A DNA stretch of 40,522 nt. It comes from Balneolaceae bacterium. GTDB lineage: Bacteria > Bacteroidota > Rhodothermia > Balneolales > Balneolaceae. Below, in pieces: positions 32,115 through 40,522 of this stretch. The stretch covers positions 78,693 through 119,214 of the forward strand of contig SKRC01000085.1 in assembly GCA_007118695.1 (NCBI GenBank), in the 5' to 3' direction. The translations under genes and the position numbers were made by a program. Position 1 is the stretch's first letter, and every line of letters starts with the position of its first letter. Under the pieces are notes generated by a model. That model was given only the letters and a program-made list of their open reading frames with translations, was not told where the DNA came from and ran no database searches.

Positions 32115-34880
32115 CTAATCCATCTCCGGCCGCTCAATATAGGGCAATCCATGGATGATCCAGTCGGCCGGTTCTTTGCCCAGAAGATAGTGATCGTGCC
32201 ATTCGAAGGCTCTGGTGGCATAATCGATTTGGTTTTCACGGCGGCCCAGGCTGTGGTTTTCCCCTTCGTAAACCAGCATGACAAACGGTTTCTGCATACG
32301 CCGCATCGTATTGTACAGCTCCACTCCCTGGTGAAAATCGACAGCTCCGTCATCGGTACCGAATTTCAGAAGAAGAGGGGTTTCTGTCTGTTCGATCTGG
32401 AAGATGGGAGAGTTCTCCACAAAATTATCCCAGTCTTTCCAGTACGGATCGGGAAAGCGGCCCTGGCTGATCTCAAAGATGGTGGCATCTGGTATACCGG
32501 TATTCCAGTACACTGAATTATACATACTGATCATATTGGTCAGGGGTGCGCCGGCAACGGCAGAGGCGAACAGATCGGTTTGTGTGATGATGAAATTGGT
32601 CTGATATCCACCCCATGAATGGCCGGTCAACCCTATTTTATCCTCATTAACCATTCCGGTTTCTAGTACTTTTTTCACGGCCGGCACAACGCTTTCAACG
32701 GCCGACATTCCCGGCCGTCTCAATTCATAGGTGATATCCGGCTCAAAGACAAAATAACCTTCGGAGGAGAACCGCCGCTGGTTGTATGGGCTTGTCCTGC
32801 CGGGCATCGAGTATGAATGCATGGTTTGTGAGCGTCTTTCATAAATATAAACCATCATCGGGTACTCTTTCCCGGGCTCGTAATTTGCGGGATACAAAAG
32901 CCGGCCTTCCAGTTCTTCTCCTCTGTCGTTGGTAAAGGTAATCAGTTCGTCGTCGGCCCAGTGGTACTCATCTTGCTGGGGATTGGTATCGGTGAGTCTC
33001 ACGGTATGTGAGAAGCTATCATCAGTGAGATAGATATTCGGTGAATCCACGGCACTTTCTGCCATATAGGTGTAGGCATCGGCCTCCTCGGTTTTCGACA
33101 GACGGCTGAACATCCGTGGTTCGTAGACCAGGGTTTGGATACGGTTTCTGCTGTCTACGCGGGCGTATCCACGGTGTTTTGTCCGGTCGCCGAACATGGT
33201 CAAATAGAAAGGCTCATCGGGATCGAGAGCAGGTTCATCCCACCCCATTCGATATTGGCGGTAACGAATATAATCGGGGGCTCCGTTGGTAATGCGCTCA
33301 ATTCCGCTGCCGTCAGGCCTGGTTTTATACACATCAAACTGATCATAAAGCAGTACCCATTCGTCATTTTCGGCCCACTGCCCGGCGCCGAACGGCCTGT
33401 CATTCTCCCTTCCGCTGATAAAAGTGAAGTTATTGAACCGGGTATCGACTTCTTCCGTCAGGTTGGTGTGCTGCTGATCATTGATGTTATAACTCCACCA
33501 TTGATCGTCCTGGAAGTAAAGAATATAGTTGCCGCCGGGAGAGGTTCGTACGGTTTCGTGCCGTTCAAGCACCGGGGTCCGCTCGCCATTGGCTGCATCG
33601 ACGATATAGACATCCTGCCAGCTTTCCCGCAAGCGCGGCTGGTAGGGGGTCGGATCGTAAAGAATGGCATGATTTTGTTGATGCATCAACATGATGGTGT
33701 GTTCATAATCATCGATGAACTGTACAAACCGGTCGTCTTCCAGGTGCCAGACGGAGAGAAAATTGGCCTGAAGATCGGATTGGCTGGTAACGCGCTGACG
33801 GGGTTGTATCGGATCATCCTTCCAGTGCCAAACCTCCACATTGCTGGGCGAGAGGTGGGCATCCGGGTCTTCCTCTTCTTCAGGTTTTTCTTCCGGATCT
33901 GATTCCTGTTCCGTTTCAGGTTCTTCCTCTTTTTCAATACGAGTCCACTCCTTGATTCCGAAAAAGAGCCGTTCACCGTCATCCGACCATTGCAGTGAGC
34001 GGTAGTCGACAACACGCATATCTTCGGGAAAATCATCCCGGTCTCCGATGTCAAAGATCCTTTTTTGTGATTGGCCGCCGAGCCCGGAAAAGGTATAAAT
34101 TTTGTGCGAATCCTCTTCATAGCCCTCCCTTTGCTGCGCCTTCAAAAAGGCAAGGGAGGTACCGTCTTCGTTCCAGGTCAGTGACCGGTATTCGGCTTCA
34201 TTACTCTCCAATACCCGCGTCGTCATCGTTTCCAGGTCGATCAGTTGCACGCCGTTGCCAAGCTTGCCGTAAGAATCGATCAGTATGGCAAAGTGGCTGC
34301 CATCGTCATTGAATTTTCCTTCTGCCACATTTCCGAGCAGCAGATCGGATCCGTTTTCAAGATCCCTTATGATCACATCCGATCCGCGAATTGCTGATTC
34401 CTCGGGTTTGTACTTTCTCATGAGCAGAAATCGTCCGTCATCCGACAGTTCGTAACTGGCTATATGGTTGATGGTGTCCACTTCACTGGTGTGCAAATCC
34501 ATCACTCCCAGCTTGTATTTAAGCCTTTCCTGTTGTTCCCTGCGCTGCCGGGTTTCTTCTTCGGGAAAACCGATTCTGAACACAAACCAACGGTTGTCGC
34601 TGGAAAAATTCTGATTAAAACTGTTCTCGAATTTATGTTCATCTTCCGGATCGGCTCCGACCTCTTTTACCACCAGCCAGCCGTCGCCTTCCACCAGGCT
34701 GATGTTATAGGAAAACCAGTTGGCGTCGGGCGACAATTCGGCTTGACCGATGCGTTGCCACTGGGCATAATCTTCCGGTTTGAGATCTTTTTTCTGGGCA
34801 ATAAGTTCGAAGTTTGAGGCGAAAGCCAGAAACACAAACAGAGGAAAGAATAAGAGATGCGATAATGATAAGCGGTTCAT
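32115..34880 (-). CDS. Exported S9-family prolyl oligopeptidase-like serine peptidase
   Basis: Periplasmic or surface peptidase, 921 residues: signal peptide to about residue 29 (ending LIAQ), a WD-like beta-propeller (about 35-620) and an alpha/beta-hydrolase catalytic domain (about 650-921). The catalytic triad is Ser755 (GHSWGG), Asp843 (FGTDDGAVDF) and His876 (EGENHSLGR). It resembles dipeptidyl-peptidase-IV/acylaminoacyl-peptidase relatives of Bacteroidota, which degrade peptides outside the cytoplasm. An insertion at residues 315-343 in the propeller is almost entirely Glu/Asp/Pro. It is a monocistronic-looking gene. Confidence 0.9.
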   Translation of the reverse strand: MNRLSLSHLLFFPLFVFLAFASNFELIAQKKDLKPEDYAQWQRIGQAELSPDANWFSYNISLVEGDGWLVVKEVGADPEDEHKFENSFNQNFSSDNRWFVFRIGFPEEETRQRREQQERLKYKLGVMDLHTSEVDTINHIASYELSDDGRFLLMRKYKPEESAIRGSDVIIRDLENGSDLLLGNVAEGKFNDDGSHFAILIDSYGKLGNGVQLIDLETMTTRVLESNEAEYRSLTWNEDGTSLAFLKAQQREGYEEDSHKIYTFSGLGGQSQKRIFDIGDRDDFPEDMRVVDYRSLQWSDDGERLFFGIKEWTRIEKEEEPETEQESDPEEKPEEEEDPDAHLSPSNVEVWHWKDDPIQPRQRVTSQSDLQANFLSVWHLEDDRFVQFIDDYEHTIMLMHQQNHAILYDPTPYQPRLRESWQDVYIVDAANGERTPVLERHETVRTSPGGNYILYFQDDQWWSYNINDQQHTNLTEEVDTRFNNFTFISGRENDRPFGAGQWAENDEWVLLYDQFDVYKTRPDGSGIERITNGAPDYIRYRQYRMGWDEPALDPDEPFYLTMFGDRTKHRGYARVDSRNRIQTLVYEPRMFSRLSKTEEADAYTYMAESAVDSPNIYLTDDSFSHTVRLTDTNPQQDEYHWADDELITFTNDRGEELEGRLLYPANYEPGKEYPMMVYIYERRSQTMHSYSMPGRTSPYNQRRFSSEGYFVFEPDITYELRRPGMSAVESVVPAVKKVLETGMVNEDKIGLTGHSWGGYQTNFIITQTDLFASAVAGAPLTNMISMYNSVYWNTGIPDATIFEISQGRFPDPYWKDWDNFVENSPIFQIEQTETPLLLKFGTDDGAVDFHQGVELYNTMRRMQKPFVMLVYEGENHSLGRRENQIDYATRAFEWHDHYLLGKEPADWIIHGLPYIERPEMD

Positions 34881-35085
34881 ATGAATAGTTTGTTGTTATA
34901 TGGAAAAGTGAAACTCAAATATAAATTCCGTTCGGGTAAACTGGAAACGGGATTCAAGCGTCGGCGGCAAACCGGAACCCGATGTCCTTGCTTTTGGTAT
35001 CGCTGAATGCACACACCCTCCAATAGGTTCGTATGGGATAGGGGAGTTGCAAAAGTACAGAGAATTGAGTTTTATTGGCCTGTTT

Positions 35086-37155
35086 TTACCCCAGCCCGAA
35101 ATAAGCAGCTTTTTCTTTGAAGTAGGGGGCAAAAACGGTTTTCAGATTCTTGTGCTTATCGGATTGCAGGTCCGGGTCACTGCGCATGAGCTCCCAGGCA
35201 TCCTGTTTGGCCTGTTCCAGAATCAGGCGGTCTTCGACGATGTCGGCAAAGCGAAATTCCGGCAGCCCGCTCTGTTTAGTGCCCAGAAAATCGCCCGGCC
35301 CGCGTAATTTCAGATCGGCTTCGGCAATCTCAAATCCGTCGCTCGTCTCAACCATCTTGTTAAGGCGGAACCGGCCTGATTTACTGAGTTTCTCCCCGGG
35401 CATCAAGATGCAATAACTCTGCCGGCGGCCCCGGCCGATACGCCCCCGAAGCTGGTGCAGCTGAGACAGGCCGAATCGTTCGGCGTGTTCGATGATCATG
35501 ACATTGGCATTGGCCACGTCCACCCCCACCTCAATCACCGTCGTTGATACAAGGATCTGCAATTCGCCATCATAAAATTGCTGCATAACTGCTTCTTTTT
35601 CCTCGCTCTTCAGGCGCCCGTGTATCAGACCGATTGCAAAATCCGGAAAGCGTTGTTTCAGTTTTTCGAATCCCATGGTGGCATCTTTCAGGTCCATGAC
35701 TTCCGACTCTTCGACAAGCGGATAAACGACATAGACCTGGCCTCCCTCGCCCACATTCTGTTCAAGGAAAGCATATACCTCTTCGCGTTTTTTGTCCGAC
35801 CGGACGGCTGTCTTTACCGGTTTTCGTCCGTCCGGCAACCCTCGGATAACAGAGATGTCCAGGTCGCTGTAGACGGTCAGGGCCAGTGACCGGGGGATCG
35901 GGGTGGCAGACATGACCAGCAGGTGGGGACTGTCGCCTTTGCCGAGAATATCAGCTCGCTGTTTGACCCCAAATCGGTGCTGTTCGTCAATAACGGCAAG
36001 TCCCAGTTTCTGAAAATTCACTTTTTCCTGTATGATGGCATGGGTGCCCACTACGATCTGGCATTGGCCGCCTTCAACCGATGTAAGTATATCGGTGCGC
36101 AGCTTACTGTTCTGTCCACCCGTGAGCAGGCGGATCTCCACATCCAGGCCTTCCAGGAACTTGGTAAGTGTGTGATAATGCTGTTCGGCGAGAATCTCGG
36201 TCGGAGCCATAAAGGCTGCCTGGTAGCCATTGTCGACCGCCATCAGAAGAGCACCGATGGCAACCACTGTTTTGCCTGCCCCCACATCTCCCTGAATGAG
36301 CCGGTGCATCTGCATTCCGGAAAGCAAATCGGTTTTGATATCACTCAGCGCAGATTTCTGGCCTTCGGTAAGTGTGAAAGGCAGATGGTCCTGAAAAAAT
36401 GTTCGGGTCAGATTTCCGGCACTTTCAAGTTTGGGGCCGTTTTTTCTTTCAAAATGGACTTGTTTGACTCTGGCCATGCTCAATTCAAACAGGAACAGTT
36501 CCTCGTATTTGAACCGGTCGAGAGCTGTTGAGGGTTCTTGCATGGTTTGCGGATTATGGATCATCTGCAACGCCTTGCCCCGTTCTGGAAGCGAGTGGCG
36601 TTTGAGAAGATCATCCGGCAGAAATTCGGCCGGCCTGGTTTTGTCCAGAACCCGGTTAACCCAGGAGTGAATCAGTTTGTGGGTAATATAGGTTTTAGAG
36701 AACTGTGAGGAACCCGGATAGACAGGAACAATTCGTTGCAGAGATTTTTCATCTTTTTTTGTATTGAGCTGTTCAACTTCCGGGTGTGCCATGGACAAAG
36801 AGCGGCCGTAGCGTTTAACGGTGCCGAAAAAAGAGACCCGGTCGCCTTTGTTGAATAGTTTCCGGAAATAATTACTTCCGCGAAACCAGACCCCTTTTAG
36901 TTGTCCGGTTTCATCTTCAAGGGTCACTTCGAGCCGTTTTTTTCTTCCGAAGCCCGCTTCACTGATCTGTTTGATCTCTCCCACAACGGTAGCCGTCTCG
37001 CCATTTCCCGGCAGTGTTTGTATCGATTGAATTCGGGTGCGGTCGATGTACCGGTGCGGGAAGAGCATCAGCAGGTCTTCAGGTGATTCAATGCCGCTCT
37101 GTTTTAAGGCTTCTGCCCGTTTTACACTTAGGTCTGGAAGGTCTGTAAGGTTCAA
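35086..37155 (-). CDS. recG: ATP-dependent DNA helicase RecG
   Basis: Branch-migration helicase that remodels stalled replication forks. It has 689 residues: wedge/OB domain (about 55-140), then Walker A GDVGAGKT (289-296), motif II DEQH (390-393), SATPIPRSLA, and motif VI QLRGRIGRGRRQSYC. The start is TTG; no ATG lies nearby and the N-terminus (LTDLPDLSVKRAEALKQSGI) matches the length expected for RecG. It diverges from the str operon across 192 bp. The last residues are KAAYFGLG. Confidence 0.93.
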   Translation of the reverse strand: MNLTDLPDLSVKRAEALKQSGIESPEDLLMLFPHRYIDRTRIQSIQTLPGNGETATVVGEIKQISEAGFGRKKRLEVTLEDETGQLKGVWFRGSNYFRKLFNKGDRVSFFGTVKRYGRSLSMAHPEVEQLNTKKDEKSLQRIVPVYPGSSQFSKTYITHKLIHSWVNRVLDKTRPAEFLPDDLLKRHSLPERGKALQMIHNPQTMQEPSTALDRFKYEELFLFELSMARVKQVHFERKNGPKLESAGNLTRTFFQDHLPFTLTEGQKSALSDIKTDLLSGMQMHRLIQGDVGAGKTVVAIGALLMAVDNGYQAAFMAPTEILAEQHYHTLTKFLEGLDVEIRLLTGGQNSKLRTDILTSVEGGQCQIVVGTHAIIQEKVNFQKLGLAVIDEQHRFGVKQRADILGKGDSPHLLVMSATPIPRSLALTVYSDLDISVIRGLPDGRKPVKTAVRSDKKREEVYAFLEQNVGEGGQVYVVYPLVEESEVMDLKDATMGFEKLKQRFPDFAIGLIHGRLKSEEKEAVMQQFYDGELQILVSTTVIEVGVDVANANVMIIEHAERFGLSQLHQLRGRIGRGRRQSYCILMPGEKLSKSGRFRLNKMVETSDGFEIAEADLKLRGPGDFLGTKQSGLPEFRFADIVEDRLILEQAKQDAWELMRSDPDLQSDKHKNLKTVFAPYFKEKAAYFGLG

Positions 37156-37275
37156 AATTGATAGATTGATATATATCAGTAGTTCTAAAAATCAGCCCAA
37201 TAAATCCACATGTTGCACGATTTAATTGGTAACAGATAGAATTCTGAAAATATTGGAAATAAAACAGTATGAAAG

Positions 37276-37308
37276 TTTGGTTTAAGAAACGAAAAATTGT
37301 TATTATTG
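37276..37308 (+). promoter_or_regulatory. Candidate Bacteroidota-type promoter for the str operon
   Basis: TTTGG at 37276-37280 and TATTATTG at 37301-37308 resemble the Bacteroidota promoter (TTTG, about 20 nt, TAnnTTTG); the -7 box matches 7 of 8 positions. Transcription would begin near 37315, leaving a ~33-nt leader before rpsL. Found by eye only. Confidence 0.35.
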
Positions 37309-37347
37309 CAAGCTCTTGATTTCACGAAACCAAAACAGGTAAAATAA

Positions 37348-37722
37348 GTGCCTACAATACAGCAATTAATTCGCAAAGGTAGAAAAAGTAAGACGGGTAA
37401 AACAACTGCTCCTGCATTGCAGAACTGTCCGCAAAAGCGGGGCGTATGTACCCGGGTCTATACAACCACGCCAAAGAAGCCGAATTCGGCGCTTCGAAAG
37501 GTGGCACGTGTACGATTAACGAATGGTATTGAAGTTACCGCATATATTCCTGGCGAGGGCCATAACCTGCAGGAACACAGTATCGTGTTAATTCGTGGTG
37601 GACGGGTGAAAGATTTGCCGGGAGTTCGGTATCACATTGTTCGTGGAACCCTCGATACAGCCGGAGTTGACGACAGGAAGCAGGGTCGTAGCCACTACGG
37701 TACAAAGAAACCAAAAGGGTAA
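37348..37722 (+). CDS. rpsL: 30S ribosomal protein S12
   Basis: Decoding-centre protein, 124 residues. It shows the conserved [15 protein letters not shown] stretch (around 42-56, including the streptomycin-resistance Lys), [13 protein letters not shown] and the [15 protein letters not shown] loop (the second resistance site). Lysine in KKPNSALRK and the PGVRYH sequence look wild type. The start codon is GTG, with [12 protein letters not shown] as N-terminus. It begins the str operon, 23 bp before rpsG. Confidence 0.97.
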   Translation: MPTIQQLIRKGRKSKTGKTTAPALQNCPQKRGVCTRVYTTTPKKPNSALRKVARVRLTNGIEVTAYIPGEGHNLQEHSIVLIRGGRVKDLPGVRYHIVRGTLDTAGVDDRKQGRSHYGTKKPKG

Positions 37723-37733
37723 TTAGTCTATAA

Positions 37734-38213
<480 letters not shown>

Positions 38214-38243
38214 GAAAAACGATTTAAAACGAGTAAGAATATA

Positions 38244-40388
38244 ATGTCTGAAGTAACGACAAAAGTTGATCCCAAAATTATCGACCGCATGAAGCGGACC
38301 CGTAATATCGGTATTATGGCTCATATCGATGCGGGAAAAACCACGGTGACCGAGCGGGTTCTGTTTTACACAGGCCGCAGCCACCGCATGGGTGAGGTGC
38401 ATGATGGCGCCGCTACAATGGACTGGATGGAACAGGAGCAGGAACGCGGGATCACGATACAATCCGCGGCAACTCACTGTATCTGGAAAGACCACAGAAT
38501 TAACATTATTGACACGCCCGGTCACGTAGATTTTACCGTAGAGGTCGAACGTTCACTTCGCGTTCTCGATGGGGCCATTGGGGTGTTTTGTTCGGTAGGA
38601 GCTGTACAGCCTCAGTCGGAAACCGTGTGGCGTCAGGCCAATAAATACAAAGTGCCGCGTATGGCTTTTGTCAACAAAATGGACCGCACCGGTGCTGATT
38701 TCTATAATGTGATTAAGCAGATGAGGGATAAGCTCAACGCAAATCCGATTCCGATCCAGATTCCGATTGGGGCGGAAGAGGACTTCCGTGGTGTTGTGGA
38801 CCTGATTGAAATGAAGGGAATCATTTGGGATGATGAATCTCTCGGTGCCAAATACGAAGAAGTGGAGATTCCCGAAGAACTGCGGGAGAAGGCCGAGGAA
38901 TATCATAAAATAATGATAGAATCCATTGCTGATCATGATGACGGGTTGATGGAAAAATATCTGATGGAAGAGGATATCAGTGTTGAGGAAATCGAACGTG
39001 CCATCCGGCAGGCAACACTTGCCCGGGACATTACTCCGGTTCTTTGCGGTACCGCCCTTAAAAACAAGGGCGTTCAGATCCTTCTCGATAAAGTCATTGA
39101 TTATCTTCCGAGCCCGCTGGATGTGGAAGCCGTGAACGGACTTGATCCGGACGATAATGAGGTTAAACTGACCCGTGCGCCGGATGTGAACGCGCCGTTT
39201 TCCGCACTGGCTTTTAAAATAATGTCCGATACTTATGTCGGGAAACTGGTGTTCTTCCGGGTCTACTCCGGTACACTGGAGAAAGGCTCTTATATTCTCA
39301 ATGCAACAACCGGAAGAAAAGAGCGCATTGGCCGATTGCTTGAAATGCACGCCAATGACAAAAAAGATATAGATATCGTCAGGGCTGGAGATATTGCCGC
39401 CGCTGTCGGAGTAAAGGAAGTTCGAACCGGTGATACGTTTTGTGATGTTGATTCCCCGATTCTGCTTGAGCAAATTACGTTCCCGGAGCCGGTTATTAAA
39501 CTTGCTGTTGAACCTAAATCCAAAGCCGATGCCGACAAACTGACCAACGGTCTTGTCAAGCTTGCTGAGGAAGATCCTACATTCCAGGTGAAAACCGATG
39601 ATGAAACCGGGCAGACCACCATTGCCGGCATGGGTGAGCTTCACCTGGAAATTATCGTCGACAGGCTGAAGCGTGAATTCAAGGTTGAGGCCAATGTTGG
39701 TGCACCGCAGGTGGCTTATCGCGAAACCATTTCAAAACCGCTTACACACAGAGAAATCTATAAGAAACAAACCGGGGGCCGCGGTAAATTTGCAGATATG
39801 GAATTTGAGATCGGCCCGATCGAACATTTTGAGCAATTTGCTGATGACGACAAGAAAGTGACGCTCAGTGAAGGGTTCAAGTTTGTTAATGAGATCACCG
39901 GTGGAGATATCCCAAAAGAGTTTATTCCATCGATTGAAAAAGGATTCCGGGAAGCTATGCAGTCCGGTATCCAGGCAAATTATGCCGCTCAAAACATAGG
40001 CGTAAGATTGTACGACGGATCTTACCATGATGTCGACTCCGATGCATTCAGCTTTGAGCTGTGTGCCAGGATTGCATTCAGGAATTCGGCAAGAAAAGCC
40101 TCTCCGAAATTGCTTGAACCGATCATGGATGTTGAGATAACGACTCCCGAAGAGTATATGGGAGATGTGATTGGCGATATTAACGGACGCCGTGGAATTA
40201 TCGGGAAAATGGATAACAACCCGGAAGGATCTGTAGTAAGAGCTAAAGTGCCGCTTTCAGAAATGTTCGGTTACTCTACCGATCTGAGATCACTGTCTCA
40301 GGGACGTGCCGCATATTCAATGGAATTTGCCGAGTATGCTGAAGTACCTGAGAGCAAAGCACTCGAAATCATTGAAGAACAAAAATAA
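38244..40388 (+). CDS. fusA: Translation elongation factor G
   Basis: GTPase that moves tRNA and mRNA through the ribosome, 714 residues. G motifs are AHIDAGKTT (G1, residues 26-34), RGITIQSA (G2), DTPGHVDF (G3) and NKMD (G4). Domains II-V follow; the tip loop of domain IV is in the segment with [15 protein letters not shown]. Length is slightly above the E. coli 704. Its place between rpsG and tuf shows it is the main housekeeping EF-G. Confidence 0.97.
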   Translation: MSEVTTKVDPKIIDRMKRTRNIGIMAHIDAGKTTVTERVLFYTGRSHRMGEVHDGAATMDWMEQEQERGITIQSAATHCIWKDHRINIIDTPGHVDFTVEVERSLRVLDGAIGVFCSVGAVQPQSETVWRQANKYKVPRMAFVNKMDRTGADFYNVIKQMRDKLNANPIPIQIPIGAEEDFRGVVDLIEMKGIIWDDESLGAKYEEVEIPEELREKAEEYHKIMIESIADHDDGLMEKYLMEEDISVEEIERAIRQATLARDITPVLCGTALKNKGVQILLDKVIDYLPSPLDVEAVNGLDPDDNEVKLTRAPDVNAPFSALAFKIMSDTYVGKLVFFRVYSGTLEKGSYILNATTGRKERIGRLLEMHANDKKDIDIVRAGDIAAAVGVKEVRTGDTFCDVDSPILLEQITFPEPVIKLAVEPKSKADADKLTNGLVKLAEEDPTFQVKTDDETGQTTIAGMGELHLEIIVDRLKREFKVEANVGAPQVAYRETISKPLTHREIYKKQTGGRGKFADMEFEIGPIEHFEQFADDDKKVTLSEGFKFVNEITGGDIPKEFIPSIEKGFREAMQSGIQANYAAQNIGVRLYDGSYHDVDSDAFSFELCARIAFRNSARKASPKLLEPIMDVEITTPEEYMGDVIGDINGRRGIIGKMDNNPEGSVVRAKVPLSEMFGYSTDLRSLSQGRAAYSMEFAEYAEVPESKALEIIEEQK

Positions 40389-40405
40389 ATTAAACGTTTA
40401 GAATC

Positions 40406-40522
40406 ATGGCAAAAGAACAGTTTCAGCGTACCAAACCACATGTAAACGTAGGCACGATTGGACACGTGGATCACGGCAAGACGACCCTGACCGCTGCCAT
40501 TACCACGGTGATGGCCAAGCAT
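40406..40522 (+). CDS. tuf: Elongation factor Tu, 5' part (runs off the window)
   Basis: Only the first 39 codons are visible. The protein begins [19 protein letters not shown] and has the GTP-binding P-loop [11 protein letters not shown], diagnostic for EF-Tu, which delivers aminoacyl-tRNA to the ribosome. It starts 17 bp after fusA as the fourth gene of the str operon. The rest of the coding region lies beyond the window end. Confidence 0.95.
   Translation, partial: MAKEQFQRTKPHVNVGTIGHVDHGKTTLTAAITTVMAKH

Noticed and set aside
34928-34950. CCGTT/AACGG stem between recG and the S9 peptidase as a recG terminator
   Set aside because: Stem is 5 bp with a bulge and no clean T-run on the minus strand; could be chance.
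38553-39644. Long minus-strand open frame opposite fusA
   Set aside because: It is antisense to highly conserved EF-G codons, a common codon-bias shadow.

Overview
The window reads as a chromosomal segment from a Gram-negative member of the Bacteroidota/Balneolota/Rhodothermota area, most likely a Balneola-like marine or halophilic bacterium. This is inferred from family composition, not from a database search. The clues are a TonB-dependent receptor and a BamA-type barrel, Sec signal peptides ending in Ala-Gln, Shine-Dalgarno sequences that are often weak, moderate GC, several TTG/GTG starts, acidic protein tails, and a recG-rpsL junction leading into the str operon. I see no tRNA, rRNA, CRISPR array, integrase or transposase. 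The window is core chromosome with accessory-looking intergenic DNA.

Layout. (1) 1-2378: a ybbP-ybbA ABC export pair diverges from tesA, the same gene set that is adjacent in Escherichia coli. (2) 2429-7454: two tandem paralogues, each a GCS2-type amidoligase domain fused to a CBS pair, run directly into an aspartoacylase/AstE-type zinc amidohydrolase. This is the best candidate for a little-described system: two nucleotide-sensing ligases and a matching deacylase in one tight operon. (3) 7510-11408: scpB, rluB, an alpha/beta hydrolase and a secreted TPR protein, same strand. (4) 11419-16581: an NRDE/TANGO2 protein, a membrane SpoIIE-type phosphatase, a periplasmic thioredoxin and an MntR-like regulator. 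(5) 16899-21758: a YeeZ-like reductase and a FecA-like TonB receptor, divergent from protoporphyrinogen oxidase hemG. The shared promoter region holds two 15-bp palindromes of the Fur-family 7-1-7 type, one close to each gene. (6) 22113-27896: an SGNH hydrolase, an AhpD-like protein coupled to an outer-membrane barrel, a HemD-like protein and an MltF-like lytic transglycosylase. (7) 28326-37155: mutS2, a TauE/SafE permease, an S9 peptidase and recG. (8) 37348 to the end: rpsL-rpsG-fusA-tuf.

How the genes work together. Iron and haem handling is the clearest theme: receptor, hemG, HemD-like protein and candidate operators. Envelope turnover is a second one: tesA, ybbAP, TonB receptor, barrel, MltF-like protein. 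Intergenic DNA is unusually structured. Tandem 7-bp repeats start at or near several stop codons, a family of small GC hairpins recurs in two distant gaps, and a ~32-bp triplicate lies upstream of mutS2.

All gene functions are assigned by recognising family motifs in translated sequence. Operators, promoters and terminators come from inspection and have not been scored by software.
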